Source: Bradymonadales bacterium
GTDB taxonomy: Bacteria; Myxococcota; Bradymonadia; REDH01
DNA: 31,593 bases
Direction: 5' to 3'
NCBI GenBank assembly: GCA_947483645.1
Contig: CANKLS010000007.1
Coordinates: 1 to 31,593, forward strand
Program-made: the position numbers and the translations under genes
Shown here: positions 16,364-25,270 of the stretch, piece after piece
Numbering within the stretch: position 1 is the stretch's first letter
How the letters are laid out: each line of letters opens with the position of its first letter
Notes under the pieces: generated by a model
Told to the model about the DNA's origin: nothing
Seen by the model: the letters and a program-made list of their open reading frames with translations, nothing else
Database searches by the model: none

Positions 16364-17452
16364 ATGAACCTGAAAAGCACCGCTCTTCCCGCTGTCATGA
16401 AGGCCTCGCTCGTCGCCTCGATGCTCTTTGGCTCCGCCTGCGCGAAGCCGCTCGAAGCGCCCCAAGGGCAGGTCCTCACCATCAACGGTATTGAGGTCTC
16501 TGTCACCGATGTGAAACTGGCCGCCATCGATCTCGAGGGGCCCTCCGGCGCGCTCGCCACCAAGAAGTCCACGCTCATCGTCTCGCTTAAGCTCATCAAC
16601 AAGAGCGCAGAGCCGCTCCGCTACGACCTGGGCTGGTCGACGACCTCCTCCACCCAGGCCAACTCGCCCCTGCTCTTCCTCGACCCAGGCCCAGAGATTC
16701 AACTGTCCGGACAGGCACAGATACCCGCCCTCATCCTCGGCTCGTCGGCCTACACCCCCGACCCCGTCGCCTCGCCCCGAACGCTTAATCCTGGCGAAGG
16801 CGTAGACGACCTCCTCCTCTTCGACGCGCCGCCGGAGAACGCCAAGGCGCTCCTCCTCAGCCTGCCGCCTGCCCTCTTCGGCAAGCAGGCGAAGGCACCA
16901 GCCTACATCCGAATCGCCTCGGTGCCGACAGAGGTGCAGCAGCCGCAGTGGCTCTCCGAGAAGGACGAGTACAAGGGGCCCAGCATCCGCTTCTCCCTCA
17001 AGTCGGTGGAGACCCTCTACCCGCCGCTCCTCAAGGCAGACGGCACGCGAGGAACCTCCTCCGAGCCACTCATCGGCATCCGCTTCACCGCCACAAACGC
17101 AGGCGCCACAGCGCTGGAGTATCTCCCCATGGCCGCCGGCCTCGCGGTCGATGCGCCCTCACTCACGGATGCCTCCGGAGCCCCCATCGAGCGGGTCGAC
17201 TTCGGCCCCGGCCTCACCCACAACGAGACCCTCACCGCGCGAAAGTCGCTGGCTCCCGGCGCCTCCCTCGACGACACTTGGTGGTTCTCACGCCCGGTCA
17301 ACACCGTCACCGAGCTCCTGCTCCGAGCCCCGGGCAAGCGCTTCGGCGACACTGGCCTCATCCGCTTCAAGATCCCCTACACTTGGTCGGACCCGCGCCA
17401 GTTTGCCGAGATCATGCCGGCGCCTGCGCAAGGCGCCCCCACCAACGAGTGA
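16364..17452 (+). CDS. Putative lipoprotein with two Ig-like (DUF4352-like) domains
   Basis: The N-terminus is a secretion signal with a Lys at 13 and a hydrophobic core ending in FGSAC (Cys26), a near-lipobox, so a lipoprotein is likely but not certain. An in-frame ATG at 16397 would give a shorter signal. The mature part looks like two beta-sandwich domains. One covers about residues 38-180 (TINGIEVSVTDVKL, LIVSLKLINKSAEPLRYDL) and one about 205-350 (IRFSLKSVETLYP, IGIRFTATNAGATALEYLP). Both have the strand pattern of DUF4352-type extracytoplasmic domains, in which conserved strands discuss 'additional versus modelled' contributions at the surface; the exact family assignment here is by resemblance only. 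No enzyme motif is visible. The stop overlaps the next GTG start by 4 bases. Confidence 0.72.
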   Translation: MNLKSTALPAVMKASLVASMLFGSACAKPLEAPQGQVLTINGIEVSVTDVKLAAIDLEGPSGALATKKSTLIVSLKLINKSAEPLRYDLGWSTTSSTQANSPLLFLDPGPEIQLSGQAQIPALILGSSAYTPDPVASPRTLNPGEGVDDLLLFDAPPENAKALLLSLPPALFGKQAKAPAYIRIASVPTEVQQPQWLSEKDEYKGPSIRFSLKSVETLYPPLLKADGTRGTSSEPLIGIRFTATNAGATALEYLPMAAGLAVDAPSLTDASGAPIERVDFGPGLTHNETLTARKSLAPGASLDDTWWFSRPVNTVTELLLRAPGKRFGDTGLIRFKIPYTWSDPRQFAEIMPAPAQGAPTNE

Positions 17453-17853
17453 CCAGGGGCAACGGAAAGAAGCCGAAGGACGACCCAGCCTCGCTGGGTA
17501 CCTTCGCCGGCCTCTTCCAGCGCAATGGCGACGAGCTCGCCGCGCTCCGCGCGAAGCAGCGACCCGTCAACCTCAACGAGGCACCTCGTCGCGTGGAGCC
17601 GCTCCCCGCGCCCGCTCAGCCAGCGAAGGTCATCTCTGCCGAAGAGGCCATGAGGCTCGCCTTCGAAGAGGCCACTGATGCGCGCAGTCGGAAGTTCCTC
17701 AGCGAGGGGATGAAGCTCGGTGACCTGGCCGTCGAGGGCGATCGACCCGCTGCCGCACATCGAGGCCCGCAACAGGCGCTCGGCGCCGACTACGACTTCG
17801 AACGCGAGGTCATGGGAACCACGCCGCTCCGACCCAACAGGTCGAAGCGCTAG
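17449..17853 (+). CDS. Small hypothetical protein coupled to the lipoprotein
   Basis: The frame starts at a GTG inside the preceding stop (GTGA) and encodes 134 residues. It is hydrophilic and has no signal peptide or membrane helix, so it should be cytoplasmic. The N-terminus is basic (RGNGKKPKDD), followed by a segment with Leu/Phe helices and a Pro/Ala linker. Then comes an acidic amphipathic helix (ISAEEAMRLAFEEATDARSRKFL) and a basic end. I do not recognise a family. Base and codon use match the neighbours. The TAG stop at 17851-17853 is the plus-strand reading of a CTAG that also ends tamA on the other strand. Confidence 0.65.
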   Translation: MTRGNGKKPKDDPASLGTFAGLFQRNGDELAALRAKQRPVNLNEAPRRVEPLPAPAQPAKVISAEEAMRLAFEEATDARSRKFLSEGMKLGDLAVEGDRPAAAHRGPQQALGADYDFEREVMGTTPLRPNRSKR

Positions 17854-20800
17854 AAGGTATAGCCCACGTTGAGGTGGAAACGCCCAAACGGCTCGCCGAT
17901 GCGCCGGCTCAGGTTGGTGCCGTAGTCCAGCGCCACCGGAATCATGCTGGCAATCACCCAGCGCAATCCCAGTCCCGCGGCGCTGCGGAGTTCACCCGCC
18001 GAGAGCGCGCTCGCCTCCCGCGCGAGCTCACCTGCATCCAGAAAGGCCGCACCCTCTACGCCCAGCGCTGGCACCAGACCATAGCGCAGCTCTGCATTCG
18101 CCTGCACGAACACGTCGCCACCCGACGCGTCTCCCTCGACCGTCTTGATCGCACCCTCGCCAAACCCACGCACGCTGCCGGAGCCTCCCATCAGGAACCG
18201 CTCCGAAAGCGGCAGCGCAAGCGATCTGCCCGCGTCGAACCAGCTCAGAAGACCACCCGTTGCATAGCCAACACGCAGCTGCGTCGCCGCTACGACGCCC
18301 GGCGCAAGAGACCAGAAGCCAACCGTACGAGCAGTCAGTTTGGTGAAGGCGCTCGCATCGGAGAGCCCTACAAAGTCATCCGCCAGTTCCACACTCAGCT
18401 CGGCCAGATAACCAGCCGTTGGACGCAGCGGATGGTTCCGCCGATCGTAGGTCACCCGAGGGGTCGCAGACAGAATTGCCGCCGACTCGACGGGCCGATC
18501 CGCCTCGCCCGACTGGTCGCTGGAGCGCGTATTCCGGAACGACACTCCGAACTCGTAGAATAGTCCGCGCCGCGTATCCGACTCATCCCGCGCCCTCGCG
18601 CCCACCCCCCACTCGTCCACCTGCGGCGCCGGCGCGAGGGTGAGGCGATCGCGGTCGCCATAGACCTCAACGAGCGCCTCCGTCGCCTCCCGAAACAGTC
18701 CGAACCCGTGGAACCGCGGGTCAAAATAGGAGAGGTTCGCCCCCATCTTGACCTCGCCTGAAGAGAGCCGGCTCAGCGAGCTCGGGTCGATATCCAGATT
18801 GCCTGACGCACGGAACTCCTCCAGCCGGCCGAGGATGTTTCGGTGCCGGAACACAGGCTCTGCCGACAACACCAACAGCTCGCGACCCACGCCGCCGAAC
18901 TGTAACTCTACACCTGCATTCACATCCACCGTCCAGGGGTGCGTCTCCTCCACCTCCAGCACCGTGTAGACAACATCTGCGCCAGATGCGTCGGCGATGC
19001 TGAGCGTTGAAGCGCGCACAGAATCAAACAGACCCAGCGACCGGAGCCCAGCCTGCGTCCGGTAGATGGCCTCCATGGAGTAGGCCTCACCCTTGTCATA
19101 CTTCAGCTCCGCCAACACCGCTTCGGACCTGCTCCGATGATTGCCCAGCAGCAGCGTCCCACCGAAACGGCTCAACCGTCCGCGGGTTACCTCGAAGTCC
19201 ACCGCGATCGACGGCCCGAGCGGAGCGACACCGGTGGCGCAATCTGTACCCTCCAAAAGCAGCGGACAGACGAAGAACTCCTCCCGCTTTGACTTCGTTG
19301 TCTTGTCGCGGCAGGCTGAGAGCGGAAGGGTCGCCGGGTCGATGCGGCAGGCGGCGGCCAGCGGCTCTGCCTGACAGGCCACCGGGTCGCCCGCGGCATC
19401 GCGACAGACCCCTGCCACATCCGCACCAGCATAGCCCTGCTCCGTCCAAAACCGCTTCAAGGCCTCCTTCGCCCCAAGATAGGCCGACTCCGAATAGACG
19501 CCGCCCTCGTCCAGCCCCAGTGCAACCGGGCTCCGGCGAGGCTCGCCATCCAAGACATATCGCACCCGGCTCGCCGTGCGGCGCACGCCAGCCTGCACTG
19601 CAAAGGTAACTTCAAGACCGCTACCGTCACGCAGCCGCCCAACCTTGTAACCGCTCACCACCGCCTGTGGGTATCCAGCATCTCGCATCCCCTGCTCGAT
19701 GCGGAGCAGATCTGCCGCCACAGCGCCCCGAATCAGGTAGCCGCCAGAACCGAACGCCGTCAGAGGCCGCGTCTCAAGTTGCGCAACAATCCCCTCTCGA
19801 AGTTCCGCGGCAACCCCCTCACATGCCACCATGCGGATGGGCAGCCGCTCTCCTTCGATGATCGCGAAGGTCACAACCTCCACGCCGGACTCCTCCACGA
19901 CCTGAGCCTTCACCTCCGCGAAGGTGTAGCCTAGCGACTCATACCGCCGGCGGACCTGCTCCGCCGCCTCATCGAGCACAGCACCATCTACCAGGCCCGC
20001 ACTGCCGAGCGCCGCCGTCGAGATCACCTCCGCATTGCTGATGGCCGTGTTGCCTGCCACCTCGATGCGCCACGGACCACCCTCTTCCACCTGCAGGAAC
20101 AGGTCCATGACACTCTGCGCGACAATCGGATGCTCCTCGCTCCGCACCACCCGCGCCCGCAGGTAACCGGCGCCGCGGTAGAGCGACTGAATCGCCTCGA
20201 GCGCACTCCGCAGATTCGCCTTCGTGTAGCCCCGCGTCAGCGACATCTCGCCGAGCACCACATCGCGAATCCGCTCGAAGCCAATCGCGCTGTTGCCGCG
20301 CACCGCAAGCCGACGCAGCGTTACTTGGCGACCAAGCTCCGCTCGAACAGTCACATCCACAAGCCGGCCAGGCCGTTCCTTCGGCTCAATCGTCACCTTC
20401 GAGCCAAAATAGCCTGTTGACTCAAAGTACTCCTCGATCGCGCGCCGCTGACGGCCCAACGTCTCCTCGTCGCCCGTCCATACGCTGCCCGACCGAAGAA
20501 ACAGACGACGCTGAATCTCACTCGTCAGCGCACCGCCCGGCTCGATGAAGACATCCGCGATCCGCTGACGCCCCACCAACTCAACCTCCACGCACAAGCC
20601 CGCTTCGCAGGCCCGCGCCGTCAGCGTCACCCGCTCAAACATCCCCGCACTCTCAAGCGCCTTCGATGCCCGCGACGACCGCTCTTCACTCCACGCCGCC
20701 CCTACCTCAATGCCCGCGAGCGCCAGCAGCGACGACCGCTGCTCCGCATCGTCGCACAGCGCAAGATCGCACCGAACCTCCACGCCTGCCACAACGCCAG

Positions 20801-20951
20801 CAGCCTCCACGCCTGCCACAACGCCAGCAGCCTCAACGCCAGCAGCCTCAACGCCAGCAGCCTCAACGCCAGCAGCAGCGTGCGCAACGCCCGCCAGCAG
20901 CAGCGCTCCCAGCAGCGCGACCATCTGTAGCAATGCTATCAGCCGGCTCAC
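17850..20951 (-). CDS. tamA: TamA-like Omp85 outer-membrane protein
   Basis: Omp85 proteins insert or move substrates across the outer membrane. TamA works with TamB in envelope assembly and lipid transport. The 1033 residues comprise a signal peptide (about 1-25), a repetitive Ala/Gly/Val/Glu stretch (about 26-58), a long series of POTRA-like domains, and a C-terminal 16-strand-type barrel. The barrel carries the Omp85 signature GSGSVRGF (VRGF at 927-930) and ends in a terminal aromatic (GYTF). It is longer than E. coli TamA (577) because of extra POTRA domains and a six-cysteine insert (516-571). The start GTG overlaps the tamB stop by 4 bases. BamA is the alternative, but fusion of the locus with tamB argues for TamA. 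Confidence 0.9.
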   Translation of the reverse strand: MSRLIALLQMVALLGALLLAGVAHAAAGVEAAGVEAAGVEAAGVVAGVEAAGVVAGVEVRCDLALCDDAEQRSSLLALAGIEVGAAWSEERSSRASKALESAGMFERVTLTARACEAGLCVEVELVGRQRIADVFIEPGGALTSEIQRRLFLRSGSVWTGDEETLGRQRRAIEEYFESTGYFGSKVTIEPKERPGRLVDVTVRAELGRQVTLRRLAVRGNSAIGFERIRDVVLGEMSLTRGYTKANLRSALEAIQSLYRGAGYLRARVVRSEEHPIVAQSVMDLFLQVEEGGPWRIEVAGNTAISNAEVISTAALGSAGLVDGAVLDEAAEQVRRRYESLGYTFAEVKAQVVEESGVEVVTFAIIEGERLPIRMVACEGVAAELREGIVAQLETRPLTAFGSGGYLIRGAVAADLLRIEQGMRDAGYPQAVVSGYKVGRLRDGSGLEVTFAVQAGVRRTASRVRYVLDGEPRRSPVALGLDEGGVYSESAYLGAKEALKRFWTEQGYAGADVAGVCRDAAGDPVACQAEPLAAACRIDPATLPLSACRDKTTKSKREEFFVCPLLLEGTDCATGVAPLGPSIAVDFEVTRGRLSRFGGTLLLGNHRSRSEAVLAELKYDKGEAYSMEAIYRTQAGLRSLGLFDSVRASTLSIADASGADVVYTVLEVEETHPWTVDVNAGVELQFGGVGRELLVLSAEPVFRHRNILGRLEEFRASGNLDIDPSSLSRLSSGEVKMGANLSYFDPRFHGFGLFREATEALVEVYGDRDRLTLAPAPQVDEWGVGARARDESDTRRGLFYEFGVSFRNTRSSDQSGEADRPVESAAILSATPRVTYDRRNHPLRPTAGYLAELSVELADDFVGLSDASAFTKLTARTVGFWSLAPGVVAATQLRVGYATGGLLSWFDAGRSLALPLSERFLMGGSGSVRGFGEGAIKTVEGDASGGDVFVQANAELRYGLVPALGVEGAAFLDAGELAREASALSAGELRSAAGLGLRWVIASMIPVALDYGTNLSRRIGEPFGRFHLNVGYTF
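20777..20875 (-). repeat. In-frame tandem repeat in the tamA 5' end
   Basis: On the plus strand a 27-base unit occurs twice (20777-20803, 20804-20830), then a 15-base unit three times (20831-20875). The units appear identical copy to copy. Both lengths are multiples of three and encode AGVVAGVEA and AGVEA blocks at the mature N-terminus. Copy-number change would alter protein length without breaking the frame. Confidence 0.9.
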
Positions 20952-23900
20952 GGACCGCCCCCGCTGAACCGGACGCCCGCCTCTACGCTCCCCTCCGTCC
21001 CCACCGACTGCTCCCGAAGCTCAAGCGACAGCCAGTCCAGAAGGCGGATAATCCCCTGCGCATTCTGCTGCGTCCCCTCCAAGCCACCAAGCGCCGCGCT
21101 CAGCGACCAGATAAACTTCTCCGACGGCTGATCCTGGATCGAGATCGAAGCCGTCCCAACCGTTGACGGCGCCAGCGTGAAGTCGTCCAGACTGAAACTC
21201 TCCTCCACATTACGCTCCACCATGTCGAGCACGGGACGCAACACAACATCGAGCGTCGGTGCGCCAGCCCGCGCCGCGGTCAACGAATCAACCGTGCACC
21301 CCGTGATGAGCAGCGCCATCTGATCCCGCTGATCGTAGGACGGCGTCGAACTCAACACGTAATCAAGCGCCGACGGAGCGCGCCCCTGCACCCGGGCGGT
21401 AATCGCGATGGTCGGAATCGCCGTCACGGCGCTCACGCCCCGCGCGGTTGCATTCAGCAGGGAGCTCGAGGCCACCGCACACGGCTTCACCGTGGTGCGC
21501 AACTGCGCATCCACCTTCGGGTTCGGCAGCCCCGTCGGATCACGCTCACCATCAAAGTTCAGGGTCGCATTCAGCACCTCAAACGACTTTCCGCGAAAGG
21601 TCAGGCTCGAACCATCCCGCGACTTCACGTCGCCCGTCATCACCATGGCATGCAGCGGACCTCGAACCTGAAGGTTCGTCTCCAGTTCCACCTGCAAATC
21701 AGCTCCCGCCACCCGTGACTGAACGTAGAGCCGATCGCGACCCCGCACCGCAAGGTCCGTTTCCAACGCCCCGACCCACGCACTTCGCTGCCAGATCGGC
21801 TGCGTCCGCGCGCTCACAACCCGCGTTACCGCGCCCGGAATGTTCGCCGCGATAAGCTCGATGGGCTTGATGTACCTCCCCTCGAGCAACTCTACATCAC
21901 CTGCCACCCGCCAACCGCCAATCGAGCGGGCATCGGCGGCCGTCAGCTGCACCTTACCGCCCACCGTCACCGCAAACTCGCGCGGTATCCGGTAGGTCAG
22001 GTTATCGAAGGAGGCCTGCAACGCGAGCGCACCCTGGCGCGCGCCGAAGAGCTGATAACTGCCAGACACATCGGCGGTCCCGCCCCAAAGCACTGCATGC
22101 AGCGGTGAACCCTCCGGGATCGTGAGCATGCCGGACGCCACCTCCAAGCGGCTCGCCGTCACCGCAACATCCACCTTCTCAAACGACGGCGTCACACGCC
22201 CTGAAACATTCGTGACCACGCCCCGCAGATCGGGATTCTCCAGCAGCCCGCTCACCTCCAGCGAAACATCCGCCCGCCCCGAAGACTGCTTCACCAGCGA
22301 CGGCAAAAATCCAAGCAGCGCAAGATCGACCACCCCCTTCGCCTCACCCCTCACCTCACGCCAATCCCGCAGACTGCCGCCAAAAGTCAGCGTCTGCTCC
22401 TTTGCTCCGAGCTTGCCCGAAACCGTGACCGTGTCGAGCAGCAATCCGGCCTCCAAACCCCGGCTCCAGGTCAGCTGGATCGGCTCCGGATTTGTCACCG
22501 ACTGGGTGCCAGAACGCACCTCCAGGGCATCCACGCGCACCGAACCACCCATCGTCGACAGATCGCTCAGGTCTGCCTGTAAATTCACCTCACCGCTCAC
22601 CAGCGCATCAAACGCCGAATCAGCAAACTGCGGCAGATACCCAAGCGGCCTGATCCCTTCGAGGCGCGCCTCTAGCGACGCCATCCGTCCATCCAGAGGC
22701 ACCTGCAGCGAAAACGGAACCTCACCCAGCGCCATCCCGTAGCCCGAAACAACGCCATCCAGCGTGTCGAACGTCATGCTCACACTGTGCAGGTCAAGTC
22801 CTTCAACCTTCAACTTCTCCACAACCAGAGAACCACCGACCTCCGGCGCAGCAAGTGTCCCGCCAATGACAGCAAACCCCCACGGCTCTCCCTCCACCTC
22901 AAGCCCTAGCCGCCTCAACACCGCAGAGGCCCCAAGCTTAGCCCCAGCCACCGAAAACCGGCCAGCAAGCCGGCCCTCTGGCATCGCTTCAACCGACGCC
23001 TCACCAGCCACCGTGCCGCCCAGCACCTCGGTCGAAAAGCCCCGCACCGCGCCGCCATCCAGACCACCCTCAAAACCGAACCGCGTCTGCCGCAAAGGCT
23101 CACCCAGCAGCGACATCTCCCGTGCAAATACCTCGCCTGAAGCCCGAGGATGGCGCACGGTACCCGTGATCGAGACCCTCCCATCCGCACCGCCAACAAG
23201 CTCTCTCCGTTTTAGCCAGAGCTCCGGTCGCATGCCGCGGAACTCAACCTCCAGCGCAACGGTTGGATCCGATGCAATCTTCGCTCCCGAAAACAGCCCC
23301 ACCGAGCCTCTGCCGTCCACCTCGCCACGCGAAGACCGGTAACGCATTTCCGAAAAACGAACCGCTCCTCCGTCGCGTCGGAACGAAGCGTCTGCCGTGA
23401 AGGAGCCCAGCAGCGGATGCTCGCGCAGACTCGACACTCGGCCCTTCACGTCGAACGTCGTCGGTGCGTTCCAAGGACCAGAGAATGACCCCGCGCCCCC
23501 CACCCTGAGGCCGGCTGCCAGCGGCTCCCGCTGGAGCAGCCGACCTGCGTCCAGCAGCTCCCCCTCAAACTTCATCCCAAGCGATGACATGCGCTCTAGG
23601 TCCCAGTCTCCGGTCGCCCGCAGCGCTGTCGTCGCTCCCACAAGGTCGACCGCCCACGCCCGCTCCTTCGACCGGAGCGCTACCCAACCTCGCGCATCCA
23701 CCGTCGCGGCAACCGCCCCCTCAAGCAGCGCATCCGGAAGAGGAGACCCCTCCGGCCACGACACCGCCACCTCCGTCGCATCCACCTCCACCATCGGCGG
23801 AAGCGCCTTCCGATCCTGCGGCAGTCCAGCGTGGGAGTATCCATGAAAACTCTTCACCGAAAGGTCGCCCCACGCGTGAAGCCCTCCCTTCGATGCAACA

Positions 23901-25270
23901 CAATCCTTCCCACCCACCGACAGTTGTGCGCTGCCCACCAAGTCAAGCACAGGCTCCTGCACATAGGGAAGCAAGAGACGACGCAGCCCGAGCCCCTGCA
24001 CGCAACCCCGAACATCCCAGCGGCCATCCTCCGGCGTCCACCATCCCGCGAGCTCCGTCTGACCGCCCCAGGCACGAACCACCGTCGGACCGCCAAGCGT
24101 CATCCGACCATGCGAAAACCCCATCTCCGACTCAAACGCTTCGATCGGATGACCCAAAACTACCAAGTTCTGCATCGCCAAACGAAGACCGCCCTCGTAG
24201 AAACGCAACGAGCCATAACCCGACGCCCCGATCTGCTGGCCAGCACCCGCCTGGATCGCCCCGGGTAGCACAAACCCGACAAACGGCGAATCGGCCCCCA
24301 GCGACACAGACAGCTCGCCCTCGTAGCGCAGCCCAGCCGACTCCGCCAAAGGCACCTTCGGCGTATCGCCCAGCACCTGAATCGCACCCGACAGCCGCGC
24401 CTCATCCGCACCCATCTCGACCTTCAACATGTCGAAGTTCATCCCCTCGTTGTACCAGCGGAAGTTCGTCGAAGTGACCCGCGTGATCGGGATGTCGAGC
24501 ACACCCCGAAGCCCATCGCGACCCTTCGGCGCCGGACCAAAGGCCGCCGCCCACGGACGCGCGCGCCGCAGCGCGTTCCACTCCACCTCCTGCCAGGTCC
24601 CGTTACCAACACCCAGGCCAAGGCCCGCCTCTGTCAGCAGCACACGACCGCCCCGTATCTTCAGATAGGGCGTCGTCACCTCCACATTGCCATCCGAAAT
24701 CACCCGGCCACGGTGCAGCGAGAGGTCGTCGAGTCGAATGAGCACGTCGCCAAACTGAAGCACCGCATCCAGCCCCTCCGCTCGAATCTCATCAAAAATC
24801 ACGCGCGGAACCGGCCCCTCCCCCTTCTCGGAGAACGGTCCATTGAACGCCTCGTTCAGCCCCATCCGGCCGTCAGGCTCCGCATCCACCAGAACGCGAC
24901 CGCCCGACACCTCGCACTGGTCAAATAACACGCGGCCCGTCAGCAACGCCAACGGCCGGTAGGTGCACACAATCCCGTTGGCGTGAATCACCTCGCGACC
25001 GCGCAGATCCGTGAGCGTCGCATCGTATAACTCGAACCGGAATAGGTTGCCGCCAACCTCTAGCCGGCCTATCTCCAAGCCCCCGGGAATCAGGTCATCT
25101 ACCCAACGCGTCACCCACAGGTTGCCTTGCGTCGATTGAAGCACCAGCAGCGCCGTCAGGTAGGCCGACACCAGCAGCATGACCGGCACAGACAGCAGGA
25201 TGCCGAGGCGAAACACGCCCCGAACTCGGTGCCGCTCCAAGCGAAGCCGTTCTGCTCCGCCCTCGCTCAT
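20948..25270 (-). CDS. tamB: TamB-like translocation and assembly / lipid transport protein
   Basis: At 1440 residues this is a member of the TamB/DUF490, AsmA-like bridge proteins, which span the periplasm as a beta-taco groove. An N-terminal basic segment leads to a single membrane anchor at about 22-44. The middle is a long run of repeated beta-strand units (L.G..V.G...L). The C-terminal TamB domain occupies about 1080-1440, with strands such as GDVKSRDGSSLTFRGKSFEVLNATLNFDG and a final SVEAGVRFSGG. The start ATG at 25270 is divergent from the lipoprotein gene and overlaps it by about 42 bases. Gene order is tamB then tamA, the reverse of enterobacteria, and the two are translationally coupled. 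Confidence 0.92.
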   Translation of the reverse strand: MSEGGAERLRLERHRVRGVFRLGILLSVPVMLLVSAYLTALLVLQSTQGNLWVTRWVDDLIPGGLEIGRLEVGGNLFRFELYDATLTDLRGREVIHANGIVCTYRPLALLTGRVLFDQCEVSGGRVLVDAEPDGRMGLNEAFNGPFSEKGEGPVPRVIFDEIRAEGLDAVLQFGDVLIRLDDLSLHRGRVISDGNVEVTTPYLKIRGGRVLLTEAGLGLGVGNGTWQEVEWNALRRARPWAAAFGPAPKGRDGLRGVLDIPITRVTSTNFRWYNEGMNFDMLKVEMGADEARLSGAIQVLGDTPKVPLAESAGLRYEGELSVSLGADSPFVGFVLPGAIQAGAGQQIGASGYGSLRFYEGGLRLAMQNLVVLGHPIEAFESEMGFSHGRMTLGGPTVVRAWGGQTELAGWWTPEDGRWDVRGCVQGLGLRRLLLPYVQEPVLDLVGSAQLSVGGKDCVASKGGLHAWGDLSVKSFHGYSHAGLPQDRKALPPMVEVDATEVAVSWPEGSPLPDALLEGAVAATVDARGWVALRSKERAWAVDLVGATTALRATGDWDLERMSSLGMKFEGELLDAGRLLQREPLAAGLRVGGAGSFSGPWNAPTTFDVKGRVSSLREHPLLGSFTADASFRRDGGAVRFSEMRYRSSRGEVDGRGSVGLFSGAKIASDPTVALEVEFRGMRPELWLKRRELVGGADGRVSITGTVRHPRASGEVFAREMSLLGEPLRQTRFGFEGGLDGGAVRGFSTEVLGGTVAGEASVEAMPEGRLAGRFSVAGAKLGASAVLRRLGLEVEGEPWGFAVIGGTLAAPEVGGSLVVEKLKVEGLDLHSVSMTFDTLDGVVSGYGMALGEVPFSLQVPLDGRMASLEARLEGIRPLGYLPQFADSAFDALVSGEVNLQADLSDLSTMGGSVRVDALEVRSGTQSVTNPEPIQLTWSRGLEAGLLLDTVTVSGKLGAKEQTLTFGGSLRDWREVRGEAKGVVDLALLGFLPSLVKQSSGRADVSLEVSGLLENPDLRGVVTNVSGRVTPSFEKVDVAVTASRLEVASGMLTIPEGSPLHAVLWGGTADVSGSYQLFGARQGALALQASFDNLTYRIPREFAVTVGGKVQLTAADARSIGGWRVAGDVELLEGRYIKPIELIAANIPGAVTRVVSARTQPIWQRSAWVGALETDLAVRGRDRLYVQSRVAGADLQVELETNLQVRGPLHAMVMTGDVKSRDGSSLTFRGKSFEVLNATLNFDGERDPTGLPNPKVDAQLRTTVKPCAVASSSLLNATARGVSAVTAIPTIAITARVQGRAPSALDYVLSSTPSYDQRDQMALLITGCTVDSLTAARAGAPTLDVVLRPVLDMVERNVEESFSLDDFTLAPSTVGTASISIQDQPSEKFIWSLSAALGGLEGTQQNAQGIIRLLDWLSLELREQSVGTEGSVEAGVRFSGGGP

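Noticed and set aside
16948..17448. Upstream extension of the small coupled protein
   Set aside because: It would run through the lipoprotein gene in another frame with Arg/His/Pro-rich shadow sequence; the GTG inside the stop at 17449 is the natural start.
20777..20875. CRISPR-like repeat array
   Set aside because: The repeats are directly adjacent without spacers and in frame inside tamA.
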